64,000 nucleotides of DNA from Adenophora triphylla var. japonica. Lineage: Eukaryota > Streptophyta > Magnoliopsida > Asterales > Campanulaceae. Shown in pieces: positions 1 to 11,800 of this stretch; positions within the stretch are counted from its first letter, which is position 1; each line of letters starts with the position of its first letter. The notes under the pieces are model-generated. The model searched no databases. It was not told the origin of the DNA and saw nothing but the letters and a program-made list of their open reading frames with translations. Position numbers and translations under genes: made by a program. The stretch spans positions 186,001 to 250,000 of the forward strand of contig JAFEMH010002099.1 in assembly GCA_022495995.1 (NCBI GenBank). The letters are read 5' to 3'.

Positions 1-192
1 GGACGAAATTTCCATGTTTTCCAAAGAACCGGACCGGAAAAGCCCGAAACCAGAGCGAATCGGGGAGAAAATCGAAACCGGACGAATCGGAACCGTAAGA
101 AAATCAGGCCGGTTAAGGGTCACCTCCTCGCCGAACCGAAACCGGCGGTTTTCGACCCGAAATCGGAACCGGACCGATTTTGGCCATCCCTA
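1..192. mobile_element. hAT-type MITE (GGAACCGG-rich), truncated by window edge
   Basis: This is rich in CCGGAACCGG-like motifs and ends in GGCCATCCCTA, the inverse of the TAGGGATGGCC start of the full copy at 20562-20930. The inner part (GGACGAAATTTCCATG...) closely matches the right half of that copy. Only this end lies in the window, so its target duplication cannot be checked here. Confidence 0.75.
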
Positions 193-2511
193 GTTCTTCG
201 TATGGCCAGAGGCGGAATCTAGAAACGATGAAGAAAAAGTGAAGAGAGAGAATAGGGTTTGTGTGTTTTGAATTTTTGATTTTGGGTTTGGCTGATTTTG
301 GATTGAGTTTAGATTATTTAGGTTAGGTTTAATTAGTTTAGGGTTAGAATTAGTTAAATTAAGGGTTAGTGTTAATGTAGTGGGCCAGCCCAATTAAAAT
401 AACGTTATATCATTTCCATTTTTAGAATGGTAAAGATTTAAACGGGACACCATTTTGAGTAAAATATGAAGCTTATCCTGAGACGGAGGGAGTATAATTT
501 AAATTTTCTCGTTCTTTCAAGTCATGCTATCATTCACGATTGCACAATAAATGTTTTGATAAGAAAAAAATGCAAAATCCATATATAATATTAAAGCAGA
601 AGAAATTCCAAGCTCCACAGCTTGCCACGTGTCAATCTCTTATTCGACGATATTTTGCATTTTGATCCTTAAATTTCATCTATTTTCGCCAACAAATCAG
701 CTTTTTGGTCCATAAATAACAATTATTTGTGTTTTAGTCCTTTTAATTCATTTGTATTTTAGTTCTTTGAAAATTAAATTCCCCAATGAGTTTATTTAAA
801 TGAAATAAATCCAATAAGTTTATTTAAATGTTTTATATCAAAATTATCGTCTCACTTTTTTATTGTAGCATATAAACCTAACATATTGTTTTCATTTGTT
901 TTAATGAAATTAATTATTAATTAAACTTATACATTAAAATAAATTCAATAAGTTTATTTAAATGTTTTATATCAAAATTATCGTCTCACTTTTTTTATTG
1001 TTGTATATAAACCTTACATATTATTTTCGTTTATTTAAATGAAATTAATTATTAACTAAACTTATACATTAAAATAAATCCAATAAGATTTTTTAAATAA
1101 TTAGCCTTAAATTTCGGCAATTAATAAGATTCATTTAGTCCTTTAAAAAAGATTAATTAGCCTTAATTAGCCTTAAATTTCGGCAATAAATCAAGTATAT
1201 ATATAGTATGGTTTACTCATTAATTATTTTCATATATTTTTCTTATATTATTTTTTTAATTCTTATATAACTCAAGTATATATATAGTATGTTTTCTTTA
1301 TAAAAAATAATAGAGTATATGGAAACAAATTGACTGAACATGACAAAAATATCATGTATAAACTAAGAAAAGTATTGTAAAATAATTTGAAATTAGAATT
1401 CAATTATTAATATTATCAAATTAGATTAGATTTAATTCAAATCTTACATATTTATCAAATGGGTTATGTTTCCTTAAAAAAACGTTTACATTTTCAATTG
1501 TTTGACTAAGTCCATGAAATTCAGTTTTTTTTTTTGTTATTATTATTTTGAAATAAGTCCATGAAATCCAGTTAGTGGAGTATTAAAATTACAGAAATTT
1601 ATTTTTTAAAATTTTGAGCAACAGTTCTATGGCAAGTTAAATTCGGTTTATTAGGCTTTATTATTTTTAATGAAATAAAATCCCCAAACCAGCCTTCCTG
1701 GTTCTTCAAAAAAAAAAAAAAAAAAACACGAAAAAACCCTAATGTTGATAGGAAAGAGAAGGGTTAAAATAAATTAAGATTGTAATTCTTGCTAAAAGAT
1801 AAAATCTTTATATATCATAAATCACTATATACATATCCATTTAAAATATTCAATACCTAATAAGCCTACTAAATAAAACAATTATTCGTTAATTATTTTA
1901 TATTTTTTGCATAAATATAACTTGGTTAAAAAAAATATTCAGCCGTGAGTTTATTTTGAGTAGGTCGCTGAAAAAAAATTTGGCAAAATCATCCTCCGTT
2001 ATTGCTCGCTCTCATCTTCTTTCTTCTTCTTCACCTATTTGATCTCTTAATTGTTTTATCTTTTTTTTTTTTACTTTTATTTTTGGTTTCAGGGATAATG
2101 TTTTACTATGATGTAAGCTATTTTAGCTAAAGATATTTCTATTTATCATTTTTATTTTTAGTGGATTTATGGAATCACAAAATTTGATATCTCTGAATTG
2201 TTTAACAAAGAATAGATGTCATGTTAAATGTTTACATAATATTATGCTTAGTGCCTATTTTTGAATATTCTGCAGTTTAATTAAAGATGTTTTGACTAAT
2301 CTTACCTAATCAAAAAATAATTTACAAGAAAAATTATAATATTTTACTTAATGGCTAAAGCCTATCTATGCCTGTCAAATTTCGACGGGTTACTCACTAA
2401 TTTATTTTAAAACTAGAAAAATATAAAATCATCATGCTACTAAAATGCCACCGATTACTGAGCCACCCGTTTGATATGTGGGTTGTTTGTAGACTAATCT
2501 GCCATCATCAA
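193..2511. other. AT-rich intergenic DNA, no gene seen
   Basis: No coding exon is visible. Near 478-493 there is a lone Stowaway-type end (GACGGAGGGAGTA) with no partner. Several poly(A)/poly(T) runs and short repeats are present. A short - strand open frame at 190-393 has low-complexity composition and no recognisable domain. Confidence 0.6.
811..1079. repeat. Two-copy tandem repeat, unit about 134 bp
   Basis: CCAATAAGTTTATTTAAATG followed by TTTTATATCAAAATTATCG begins at 811 and recurs at about 945. A third start is just visible near 1079. The copies differ by scattered substitutions. The unit is AT-rich and non-coding. Confidence 0.75.
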
Positions 2512-2514
2512 TTA

Positions 2515-3154
2515 GACTATCAGCAGTGGGAAGTTGAATTGAAGGATGAAATGGGTTTCAATTGAATGAAACACTGCAATGGGTAGTTGAAAGTGGGTTG
2601 AATGAATTAGTGGGATGAAATGTTTCATCCCGGTTGAAACATTGATTTTTGTTTTTTTTTTTTTTTTTTAAGTTGCCACATGTCAAGACCTTATTGGTCT
2701 TGACTTTATCACTTTTTCACCCAATTATTTAAACTCAATTATTTCATAATAAATGATTTAAAAATAATAAGAAAAATTCATCAAAATTCATAAAAAAAAA
2801 TTCCCTACAAATTGATATAAGTTTCATTTGATTTGGACAAAAAAAAAAACTCATTTTTCAATTTGAGCTTAATTATCACCTAGTAAATTAATTTTTTTTA
2901 TTTTTTTTTCACCAAAATTCATCATTTTTTTCCCTACAAATTGGTATAAGTTTCATTTGATTTGGACATAAAAAAAAAACACACTCAAAGTGGTGGGATA
3001 TAGGATGATGAGTTGGAGGGAGTTGAAATTTAATTTAAGTTAGTTATTGTAGGGGGTTAGATGAAATGGGTAAATGAAATATTAGGTGGATGAGAAAAAA
3101 TGTAAAAAGTGTTAGATGAAATGGAGAAGGTGTATGAAACCATTGTATGTAGTC
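2515..3154. mobile_element. Tourist/PIF-Harbinger-like MITE
   Basis: The left end reads TTA|GACTATCAGCAGTGG and the right end, inverted, reads GACTACATACAATGG. TTA flanks both sides (2512-2514 and 3155-3157), the 3-bp target duplication usual for PIF/Harbinger-class MITEs. The interior is non-coding, with repeated GGATGAAATG motifs and two similar segments around a TTTCATTTGATTTGGACA motif. Confidence 0.65.
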
Positions 3155-3157
3155 TTA

Positions 3158-3330
3158 GACTACCCACAGTGGTTTCATCCCACTCCCCCATTTCATCTAA
3201 CACTTTTTACACTTTTTCTCATCCACCCAATATTTCATCTACCCATTTCATTTACCCCCACTCCAATGGCTAACTTAAATTAAATTTCAACTCCCTCCAA
3301 CTCATCATTCTATACCCCACTACTTTTATT
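3158..3330. mobile_element. Second Tourist-like MITE end, inverted against the first
   Basis: It starts directly after the TTA at 3155-3157 with GACTACCCACAGTGGTTTC. It mirrors the end of the preceding element for about 165 bp, so 2991-3155 and 3158-3324 form a near-perfect palindrome. I could not find its far end, so it is probably truncated. Confidence 0.6.
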
Positions 3331-3820
3331 TTATTTCATTTATATTTTTTATTTTTATGATTAGTAAAATAATAATAATAATTATTATTATTTATAATTA
3401 AAAAAATATTTCACACTTAATTAAAAAAATATTGCATCAATTTATAGGTAAAAAAAATATAATAATTTTTTTAAATAAATGCTAAAATGAAGAAGGATAA
3501 TTGAGAAATGAGTGTTTTTTTTTTTTGGAATATTTGGACATATAGGTAATTATTTTTTTGGAAAATTGCTTGCCTAAACAGTAAGCGGTTATAAAACGCA
3601 AATTTGCAAAAAGTTGCGTTTAAAAAGAAAATCGTCACCCTATGCACTGTCGGGCACTCGGGCTGGAAGTGGAACCACTTATGTCATCGAGAGATTTGCC
3701 TTTCTAATTTATTATTTTTATATAATACTTGGCCATTAAACTATGTTGTTTTTCATTAGTAAAAAAATTGAAAACTTAAAATTGAACTAAGTTGTGAATT
3801 GATTAACTCAAATTTCAATA

Positions 3821-4103
3821 CTCCCTCCGTCCGCTTACAAAGTTCACACTTTTTATTTTTGGCGTCCGTTTACAAAGTTCACACTTTGTTTCTTTCCTAA
3901 AAAGGAAACCTTAAATCACTATTCTCTCCACTCATTCTTTCTCCTACATTATTTTAATACTCACAAACCATTATAATTTACTATTCCCTCCACTCATTCT
4001 CTCTCCTATTTTATTTTCACACTCACAACACTTTCAATATAATACTCCCTCCTTAATTAATGTGTAAACAGTAAATGTGAACTTACTAGACGGACGGAGG
4101 AAG
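3821..4103. mobile_element. Stowaway MITE
   Basis: CTCCCTCCGTCCG at the left and CGGACGGAGGAAG at the right form terminal inverted repeats. TA flanks both sides (3819-3820 and 4104-4105), the Stowaway target duplication. The element is 283 bp and non-coding. Confidence 0.85.
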
Positions 4104-4211
4104 TATATTTTAAAGTATCCACAGTGAAAGCTTTTTGGAAGCTTTTTATTGTTATGAGAGAATTTTTTTCTCATTTGTGAAAGTTTTCAAAGAGCTACTC
4201 TGTAAAAAGTA

Positions 4212-4632
4212 CTCTCTTCGTTTCGAATTAAGAGTCCTACTTTTTATTTTGGTTCGTTCTAGATCAAGAATTCATTTTCATAAATGACAAATTTTTGAAT
4301 ATATTTATACCCTTATAATTTAATATATTTACAAAAAAAATCATTCATTATACCCTTATAAAGTTAATATATTTATAAAAAAATCAATTATTAACTTACT
4401 ATTCCCCCCACTAATTCTTTCTCCTATTAAAAAACCAATCATTAACTACTATTTCCTACCCCATATTATAAAAAAATCATTCATTATACCGTTATAAAGT
4501 TAACATATTTACAAAAAAATCAATCATTAACTACTATTCCCTATCCCACATTTAACTTTTATTCATTTTTTTAAAAAAATTCTTAAGAAGCGTAAAATTC
4601 CCCCGAGGATCCTTGGTCTGGGACGGAGGGAA
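4212..4632. mobile_element. Stowaway MITE
   Basis: The left end is CTCTCTTCGTTTCG and the right end GGGACGGAGGGAA, with TA on both sides. AAGAGTCCTACTTTTTATTTTGG follows the left end. The interior has three degenerate direct repeats around AAAAAATCATTCATTATACC. Confidence 0.7.
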
Positions 4633-4654
4633 TAGCTCTTTCTATAAAGAGCTA

Positions 4655-4837
4655 CTACTTTTCGTCCCATTTCAACAGTTCTACTTTTCTTTTTTTGTTT
4701 GTTTCAGACTAAGAGTCCTACTTTGCTTTATTCTCAAAATGTTAAATAATAAATAGTGTTTTGGACATTTATAATCTCTTTTTTTCACAAAACTACAAAT
4801 ACTAGGTAGGACTCTTAATCCGAAAAAACGGAGGGAG
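4655..4837. mobile_element. Stowaway-like MITE
   Basis: The left end is CTACTTTTCGTCCC and the right end AAAACGGAGGGAG, with TA flanks. The interior shares AGTCCTACTTT with the neighbouring 4212-4632 element, so the two may be related copies inserted side by side. Confidence 0.55.
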
Positions 4838-5052
4838 TACTTTTTACAGTTTTATCATTAATGTTACCTATTGTCTAGGCAAGAAACTCACCATCATTGT
4901 TATATGTGGGACCATAAAAAAATTGAAAAATAGTTTTACCATTGGGAAAATTTATTGAGGCTTTTAGGTTTTTACTAATAATGATGTGTTATATATAGAG
5001 ATTACAAAAAATGTTATCAATAGAGCTTTTTACCATTGTTGTGGATGCTCTT

Positions 5053-5759
5053 ATACAAATAAAATTTTCAAATAAGTTCCTCTATCCATCTCAATTTTCT
5101 CTTCATCTTCTTCATTTTATTTCTGATATCAATTATCAAAATCAAGTTTTAACAGATTTTGCCATCCTCTTTCATGTCGCAATCACCCAAATTAATTCAC
5201 CAAAATACTTAATGATACACATAAAAAAGTTATTTTTTTTTGGAATAATGCTTACCAAATGAGATATAAAAAAGTGGAAATAATAAAAGAAAAAGGATGT
5301 GACTTGAGGTCTCAACAGTTAGGACCACAGAGAGCAGCAATTCAAAATTATACAGTATAAATCATGTTACTATAATTTAATATGTAGTTTATTTTGTTAA
5401 TATATTTTGTACACTCTAAAATATAATTATATTATAAGAATATGTAACTCGTGTAACTATAAAATATAAATTATATTAATATAAAAGTTGAACTGATGTA
5501 CGGTATGATTGTACATGTACATGACTTGGATCCTTGCTCCTACTATTTTACCTGAAATCGTTGAAGCACTTTTTCATATCGAGAATAAACAAGTCTTATA
5601 CTTAATATTATTTATTTATATTAATTTGATTTGAGATGAGATGAATCTCACACATATTAAATTAATTCTAATCATACATCTATCAACAAAATGAATGTGA
5701 CCAATTAATTATAGACAAAGTTGGGATGAAGAACCGTTTAAGCCAAAATATGCTCACTG
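5053..5759. other. AT-rich intergenic DNA, no gene seen
   Basis: No exon, RNA gene or complete transposon is recognised. The short + strand open frame starting at 5011 has no domain and runs across a MITE end. Confidence 0.5.
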
Positions 5760-5992
5760 TTTTGCGCGGAAAATAAGGAATAATGTTATTAAAGTAGTAG
5801 TTGTGAGAGGTAGGAGAGAGAAAGTGAGATAGAGAATAGTAAGTGAATAATTGTTGTGAGTATAACAAGTGAGTTCCATGAATAAAGAAGTATTAAAAAG
5901 TTTCCTTTTTAGGATTTTTAGGAAGTGTGACTTATTATAAGTGGGACGCCCTAAATGACAAAGTGAGTAAGGTTTTATGGGACTGAGGGAAT
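5760..5992. mobile_element. Stowaway-type MITE, one end only
   Basis: The right end GGGACTGAGGGAA is followed by TA. The upstream GTAGGAGAGAGAAAGTGAG and TAAGTGGGACGCC stretches are the usual interior of the Stowaways in this window. No matching left terminus is seen. Confidence 0.55.
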
Positions 5993-6354
5993 ATACTCTT
6001 TTTCAAAATAATTGATTTATATCATGGCGAACATATGATTCATGATGTGGGTGCAAGTGCACCCCCTTATTCCCCTTATTTGATAGAAAAAAAATATTTA
6101 GCAAGTAAATATACGCATTTTGAAAATATGCACATCGTGTGCAAATACTAAACATGGAACTTACTAACTCAGTGAATAAATGTAAGGTTTTTAACCTTGT
6201 GATCTTGTTTTCAAGTTCCATTATTGACATTATTTTTTTTTTTGTAAATTTCTAGTAGTATAATTTATACACATCCTTGAAAAAGCACCTAAATCCGCCA
6301 TTGTTTATATTAATTTAATTTTATATTAATTTGATTTGATAACGATCTCAAATA

Positions 6355-6630
6355 CTCCCTCCGTCCCACCAATTGCTTCACCATTTTCTTTGGGCACGGG
6401 AATTATGGTAATGGGAGGGAAAAAAAATGTTGTGAGTGTAATTTGAAAATAGGAGAGAGAATTAGTGGAGGGAATAATAAATTATAATGATGTTGTGAGT
6501 ATTAAAATAATGTAGGAGAGAGAATGAGTGGAGGAAATAATAATATTTTATGTCCAAAAAAGGAAAGGTGAAGCTTCTAATGGGATGCCCTTTTGAATAA
6601 TTGGTGAAGCTTTTATTGGGACGGAGGGAG
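6355..6630. mobile_element. Stowaway MITE
   Basis: CTCCCTCCGTCCCACC at the left and TGGGACGGAGGGAG at the right form perfect terminal repeats. TA flanks both sides. Inner arms (AATTGCTTCACC / GGTGAAGC) extend the inverted symmetry. Confidence 0.9.
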
Positions 6631-6811
6631 TATAACAAATTAATTTTGACAAAAAGATGACACTAATTATAGGTTACTAGCTTCGCTTAAGAAAAAGTTT
6701 TGAGCGAAAGTTGGAGTGAACAAGCCTACCATCTCGCTTTCCAATTCGTCAAGTGCACCCAACGTCCGTTATCTCACCCTCAATAATACTAATACGAAGA
6801 AAAGAAAAAAA

Positions 6812-6991
6812 GTACACCTAATGGCCTTGACCTTGTAGTATCTTAAGCCACTTTCCTTCGGGGGAGAACGTTTGTTCGATTTTCCTTGAGGTATCCTTGT
6901 GGTTAGGAGTATAAGACTACTCTCAGCTGTGACTCTCAAGGGAGGGTCACCATATAAGACAAAATCAAAAAGTAAAAAAAAAAAAAAAAAA
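6812..6991 (+). mobile_element. tRNA-derived SINE copy
   Basis: The head ATGGCCTTGACCTTGTAGTA (A-box-like), then GTTTGTTCGATTTTCC (B-box-like), matches the head of the full SINE at 14531-15006. A run of about 20 A ends it near 6991. I cannot fix a clean flanking duplication, so the exact start is approximate. Confidence 0.6.
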
Positions 6992-7029
6992 AAGAAAGTC
7001 ATCAAAACTCATGACTTTGGGCATTGGCC

Positions 7030-7375
7030 GACCTCGGTTGGGTTGGGTTGGGTTGGGTTGGGTCACCATTTGCTGCTTTTTTTTTTTTCACCAAATTATT
7101 TTGATTTTGTGTTTATATAAATATATTTTTAAAATTAATATGATTTATATAAAATATAAAATAAAAATATATCAAAATTTATAATTTTTTTTTATAATTG
7201 TATAGGTAATTATTTTTAATAATTGTACGGATAATTTTAAAAATATTATTACTAATACATTATTTTAAAAAATAAAATGATAAGTATTTTAGTTAAGTTG
7301 AAGTAAAGAAAAAATAAATATTTTATTTTTAAAAGGTTGGGTTGGGTTGGATTGGGTCGAGGTCACTGATGGGAG
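7030..7375. repeat. GGTTG repeat pair flanking an AT-rich stretch
   Basis: Tandem GGTTG pentamers at about 7036-7062 recur at about 7335-7358, each next to GACCTCGG or GGTCGAGGTCAC. Between them is about 270 bp of AT-rich non-coding DNA. It may be a small insertion element, but no target duplication was identified. Confidence 0.35.
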
Positions 7376-7464
7376 TATAAATTATGAGTGTGTATATGGA
7401 AATGAAAGAAATTAATATTTTATTTAAGATTGAGTTGGGTCGGGATCACTGATGATGATGGGGA

Positions 7465-7535
7465 TAGCCTAAGAGGGTGCTGCTACCTGACTGCATAGGA
7501 CAGGAACCTGGGTAAAAAAAAAAAAAATAATAAGA
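7465..7535 (+). mobile_element. SINE 3' fragment
   Basis: GCTGCTACCTGACTGCATAGG and GGAACCTGGGT followed by a poly(A) run match the 3' end of the SINE at 14531-15006. It is a 5'-truncated copy. Confidence 0.6.
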
Positions 7536-7539
7536 AATA

Positions 7540-8560
7540 AAGTACTGTAATAATAAGCGTAGAGTGCAATCATTGTCCTGCTCCATCTCCAGCTCACACT
7601 TCGTCACTTCCTATCCTCCCTCAAAGCCTGCCTATCTCCAACGCTACTTTCTCGCCGGAACCCTCCGAACAATAAACTCCGGTCATCTACTAGTAGCTTG
7701 AAACCAAACTAATATTCAAAGATCCGGCCAGTCTTTCATTCCTGAAGTCGCCTTAAGTCATTTGGCAGGTGATTTATCCTTTAATTCTACCTTCTTAACA
7801 ACTGACCAAAATCTTTTCTTATTATACAGAAAGATCTCTCTAAAGCTGAATTCTCTCAGTATGTTTTGTTTGTTTTCTTATTATATTGGGTTGTCGTTTT
7901 TCACGAGCTCTCTCTCTCTCTCTTTCTCACACACACACACACACAGTTACTCACACACAGTCTATCTAAAAACTTTGTGTACATATCTTATCAGAGCATT
8001 TATCAAGATTTGTAAGCTCTAGTTTCGTCTTCTTTTTCTTGATTATTGAATTGGTTCATCAAATCCTTTAGTGTTGTAGTTTTTATGTGATATTAAGCTT
8101 GCTTAAGTAGGTATTATGATTTTTGAGAGGTTAAAGATGTCCATTGAAATGGGTTTCTATCTCTATACTGATTAGCTGAATTTAAGAACTTGAATCCGGT
8201 TTTCCGGTTGTGTGGGTGTGGAGGGTTTTGAAATTTTATTTTGTATAATTTTATTTTGCAATTTAATTAACCATTAGGGTTTTGATAGTGGGCACGGCTT
8301 CTTTGGTGTTTTTATGCTTTATATTTAATGGGTTCTACCTGCAAGCCATTTATGATTTCTTCAAGAATGCAAGTTTTCTTGTGGTTGGTCGAAGGATCTA
8401 TGTGTGTATCTACTGTTTCTGGAAGGGATGAGGATATTAAATGTGTTGAGTAAACTTTCGACTAAATCTGTGTGTGAGAAATTTTTCTTTACTTCATTTA
8501 CCAACTTACTAGGTGACAGTCTAAGTTACTCTTTGTATGTACCTCTCTCTCTCTCTCTCA

Positions 8561-8603
<43 letters not shown>

Positions 8604-8817
8604 CTTTGTTATTAAGGTTCTTGAGTTGCTATTCTGCCTTTGATTTAATGACAGAAAGAACATTATGTAGCAGTAGATATTGATTTTTGTGTTTACACAT
8701 TTGATGTGTGCTGGAATTACATGCAGGAACTATATTTCAAAGCTCAACGTGTACGGATGATTTGCTTGTAGAGTTGTTCATTGGAATATATATTAACGCA
8801 AGGAATTAGTGTTTTTA
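7540..8817 (+). promoter_or_regulatory. Probable promoter-proximal and 5' leader region of the BELL gene
   Basis: This CT-rich, partly GC-richer stretch precedes the homeodomain gene. A good donor (GGCAG|GTGATT, intron from 7769) and acceptor (ACATGCAG|GAACT, intron to 8726) suggest an intron of about 960 bp in the 5' leader, common in this gene family. The intron would contain (AC)n and (CT)n microsatellites at 7908-7950 and 8541-8600. This is inferred from splice-site context only. Confidence 0.4.
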
Positions 8818-11800
8818 ATGGAGACGAGCAATTTCAGGGTGGAATCTCATGTAGCACAGAAAAGCCGACGCGATAAGTTGAGAATCCAGCAAAATTCTGA
8901 CCAAAATCAGCATTTAGAAGACTATACGAACAATATGGAACAATTATCTGTTCAACATCACGCATTAGGTCCGTCATCCAAGTATGAATCCTTATCGTAT
9001 GACCCAAATGTATTTTCACCAGAAATGCTCAGTTATGTTGCAAGAACTTCACAGCAATTCTTGCCCCAAAATGATGCTTTGGTGAATACAGACCATCAAG
9101 AATCCGCTTCAACTCAGTTTGATCATAGGCCTAATGGTAGTGTTGCCTTTTCACATTCGTCCCACCAAAATTCTCCAACTTGGAAGAGTGTTGTTCCGCA
9201 ACAAAGTTGTGATTGGGCGGTGAATTATCAGAAAAATTATCCGATAGGTGGTGATCAAGGCAATTCAAACAATTTTCCTTCATCTTCCCTCTATACGAAG
9301 CCTAGTTCCATGGGGTATCATCATGATCTTGATTCATATAACATTCCTCAAAAGCAGCATTATGGTGAAACACATTTTGGGTCTTCTCCAATTTACCAAA
9401 ACAACCTCCAAGAAGTAGTAACTTCTGCTTCTCAAGCACAACCCCACATGAATGACCGAGGAATTAATAGCTCAAATGAGTTGCTTCTTCTTCCAGCTTA
9501 TGGTTATCATCAGTGGAATGCAAATTCAAGTTATGTTAATGCGAATGATAGTAGTACTCAGGGTCTGTCTCTTTCGCTTTCATCCGTTCCACAAACTAAA
9601 GATCAAGTAGGCTCTTTCAGGGGAAGAGGTGATTCCCAAGGTTTGATCAATGATATTTCCGGTTCGAAAGCTTCAAATGTGGATTCAAAGGGATTCATTG
9701 GAAGTAAAAATGTTGAAAGTACTCGCCATAATGCAGTGGGTACTTCAGGTTTGGCTCGGAGTACAGGTCCTCTTGGACCTTTCACTGGTTATGCTACCAT
9801 ATTGAAGAGCTCGAAGTATTTGAAGCCAACACAAGAGCTATTAAGTGAAAGTTGTCATATAAGTAGTCAAGAACACGTTCAAATATGTGAAGCAAACTCT
9901 CATAAGGACTCTGAAGAAATGGTTAGAACAACGGGTGGTGACTCGGGTGCCTCATCATCTGCATTTTACGGTTCAAATGATAATATCAGTGGTGAAGCTG
10001 GAGATGTAGGTAGGAGTAGCTCTGCTGTATACCGACCAGAATTTCAACAAAAGAAGGCGAAGCTGTTATATATGCAGGATGAGGTTTGTTGTGCTATTCT
10101 CTCTTTCTAACTTTTATTTTTAGCGTGAATGATAAATGTGCGACCTTAATCACAAACTTGCTTTGTCATAAATGTTTGTCTATGATCATTTTTGGCTCTG
10201 TTGGTTGAACATTGTTTAAGGATGTGATTTACTCCATTTTGGAGTCTAATCCAAAGTGTGCATTCTTATTGTCAAAGCTACTCTCTCCATCCCAAAATAC
10301 TTATTGTTTTAAACGTTTCACTCATATTAAGAAATGTAATCACAATGCATATAAAATAAGACTAAATTACCCTTAGAATAATTTAATTATCTAGGTATTT
10401 AAATGCTTGTACAATGACTATTCATAATCATAAGTAGGGGTATACTTGGTAAGCAATGGTTAACATATCTAGGTGATAGTGAAACAAGTATGGTTATAAT
10501 ATAGTATATAGAGGTCTCATACAATTTAAAAGTTACACTGTACATATAAACCAAACACGAACCGTTGAGGTCCAGTAATGTTAACATAACAACCTCATAT
10601 GCATATGTGCCCTAAACGTTTGAACACCATGCCAACTCATTGTTGTAATAAACCTCAATTCAGGAGCAGTGAAGTTTCTTTGTGTTGCAAAATATGCATG
10701 CCAACTCTCTGGTGTGGAACTTCTAACCAGAGAGTACAATGAAGTATTTTTTGTAAAAATTAGTCGCATTCTCATTTTGTTAGTTGTTTTGCTATATTAT
10801 AAAGCACATACATGTAGGCAACTTCATGTAAAAAGTGGAAAATCTAGCCCATGTGGTTGCATTTCTACTATTTTTATTCATCTCTGACTTAATATATTTT
10901 TTGGGTTTACTAATCCTCTTATTTCATATTGAATAAGGCTTATTGAAACGCTAAATCCACTGCTAAATTAAAGCTTTGTAATACATGTTTTCAACTTGAA
11001 ATCATTTGACTTGCGATACGTATTCCCGTGATGCTATATATTGCTTGCAAGCCATATATTTACCCGTGTTGTAGTATGTAATGGTTTAGTTAAATTCTTT
11101 TTATGACTTATAAAGCTCCAATTTTGTTCTCTAGCTAAATACTTCTCTTGTCCTCTCCTGTTCTTACTGTTTTTTTCCTGATGGGGGGAAGGGTTGAAAA
11201 TGTTTTCAAGGAATGAAGGCTTTTTATTCTAAAGTAGCCTGGCTGGAGCCAATACTTGGGTAGCACTTTTAAGGTCCAAGAATATATGATTTACAAGAAT
11301 TTCCCTCCAAAAAAATTCAACACCTCTGAATTTGTTGGCAGTATATATGAATCTACACTCTTACAGAATTTTGATGAAGTCTATTAGTTTTGAAAAAGTA
11401 GAATGTGCACCGGACACATTAGGTGGGGTTGTAGTGCGTGCAATATATCTGCTGTAGGTTCAACAAATTATCCATTTACTAAGTTCAATAATTTAGGTTT
11501 CTTTGGGTTAATTTGTTTTTCACGAGTAATATACTGAATCTGCAAGATGCCCTAAAGCCTTCGTGCAATATATCTGCTGTAGGTTCAACAAATTATCCAT
11601 TCACTAAGTTCAATAATTTAGATTTCTTTGGGTTAATTTGTTTTTCACGAGTAATATACTGAACCTACAAGATGCCCTAAAGCCTTCTTATTTTTAATAT
11701 TGTATTTCAAATCACGGATGCTATAGGCGTCTTACATTTATAAGCTCTCAATGATCCCTTGACCACTATTGTTAAAGCTCTAAAGTAGATATGGAAAGGG

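Larger units (their letters stand above)
4112..5052. mobile_element. MITE-like unit with nested Stowaways (boundaries uncertain)
   Basis: The left end (GTATCCACAGTGAAAGC) and inverted right end (GAGCATCCACAACAATGG) resemble a common plant MITE terminus. Both run into AGCTTTTT/AAAAAGCTC. Two Stowaways (4212-4632 and 4655-4837) lie inside. The target duplication is not clear. Confidence 0.4.

Noticed and set aside
190..393. 67-codon frame on the - strand
   Set aside because: Asn/Leu/Thr low-complexity composition from GGTTAG-like repeats, no domain.
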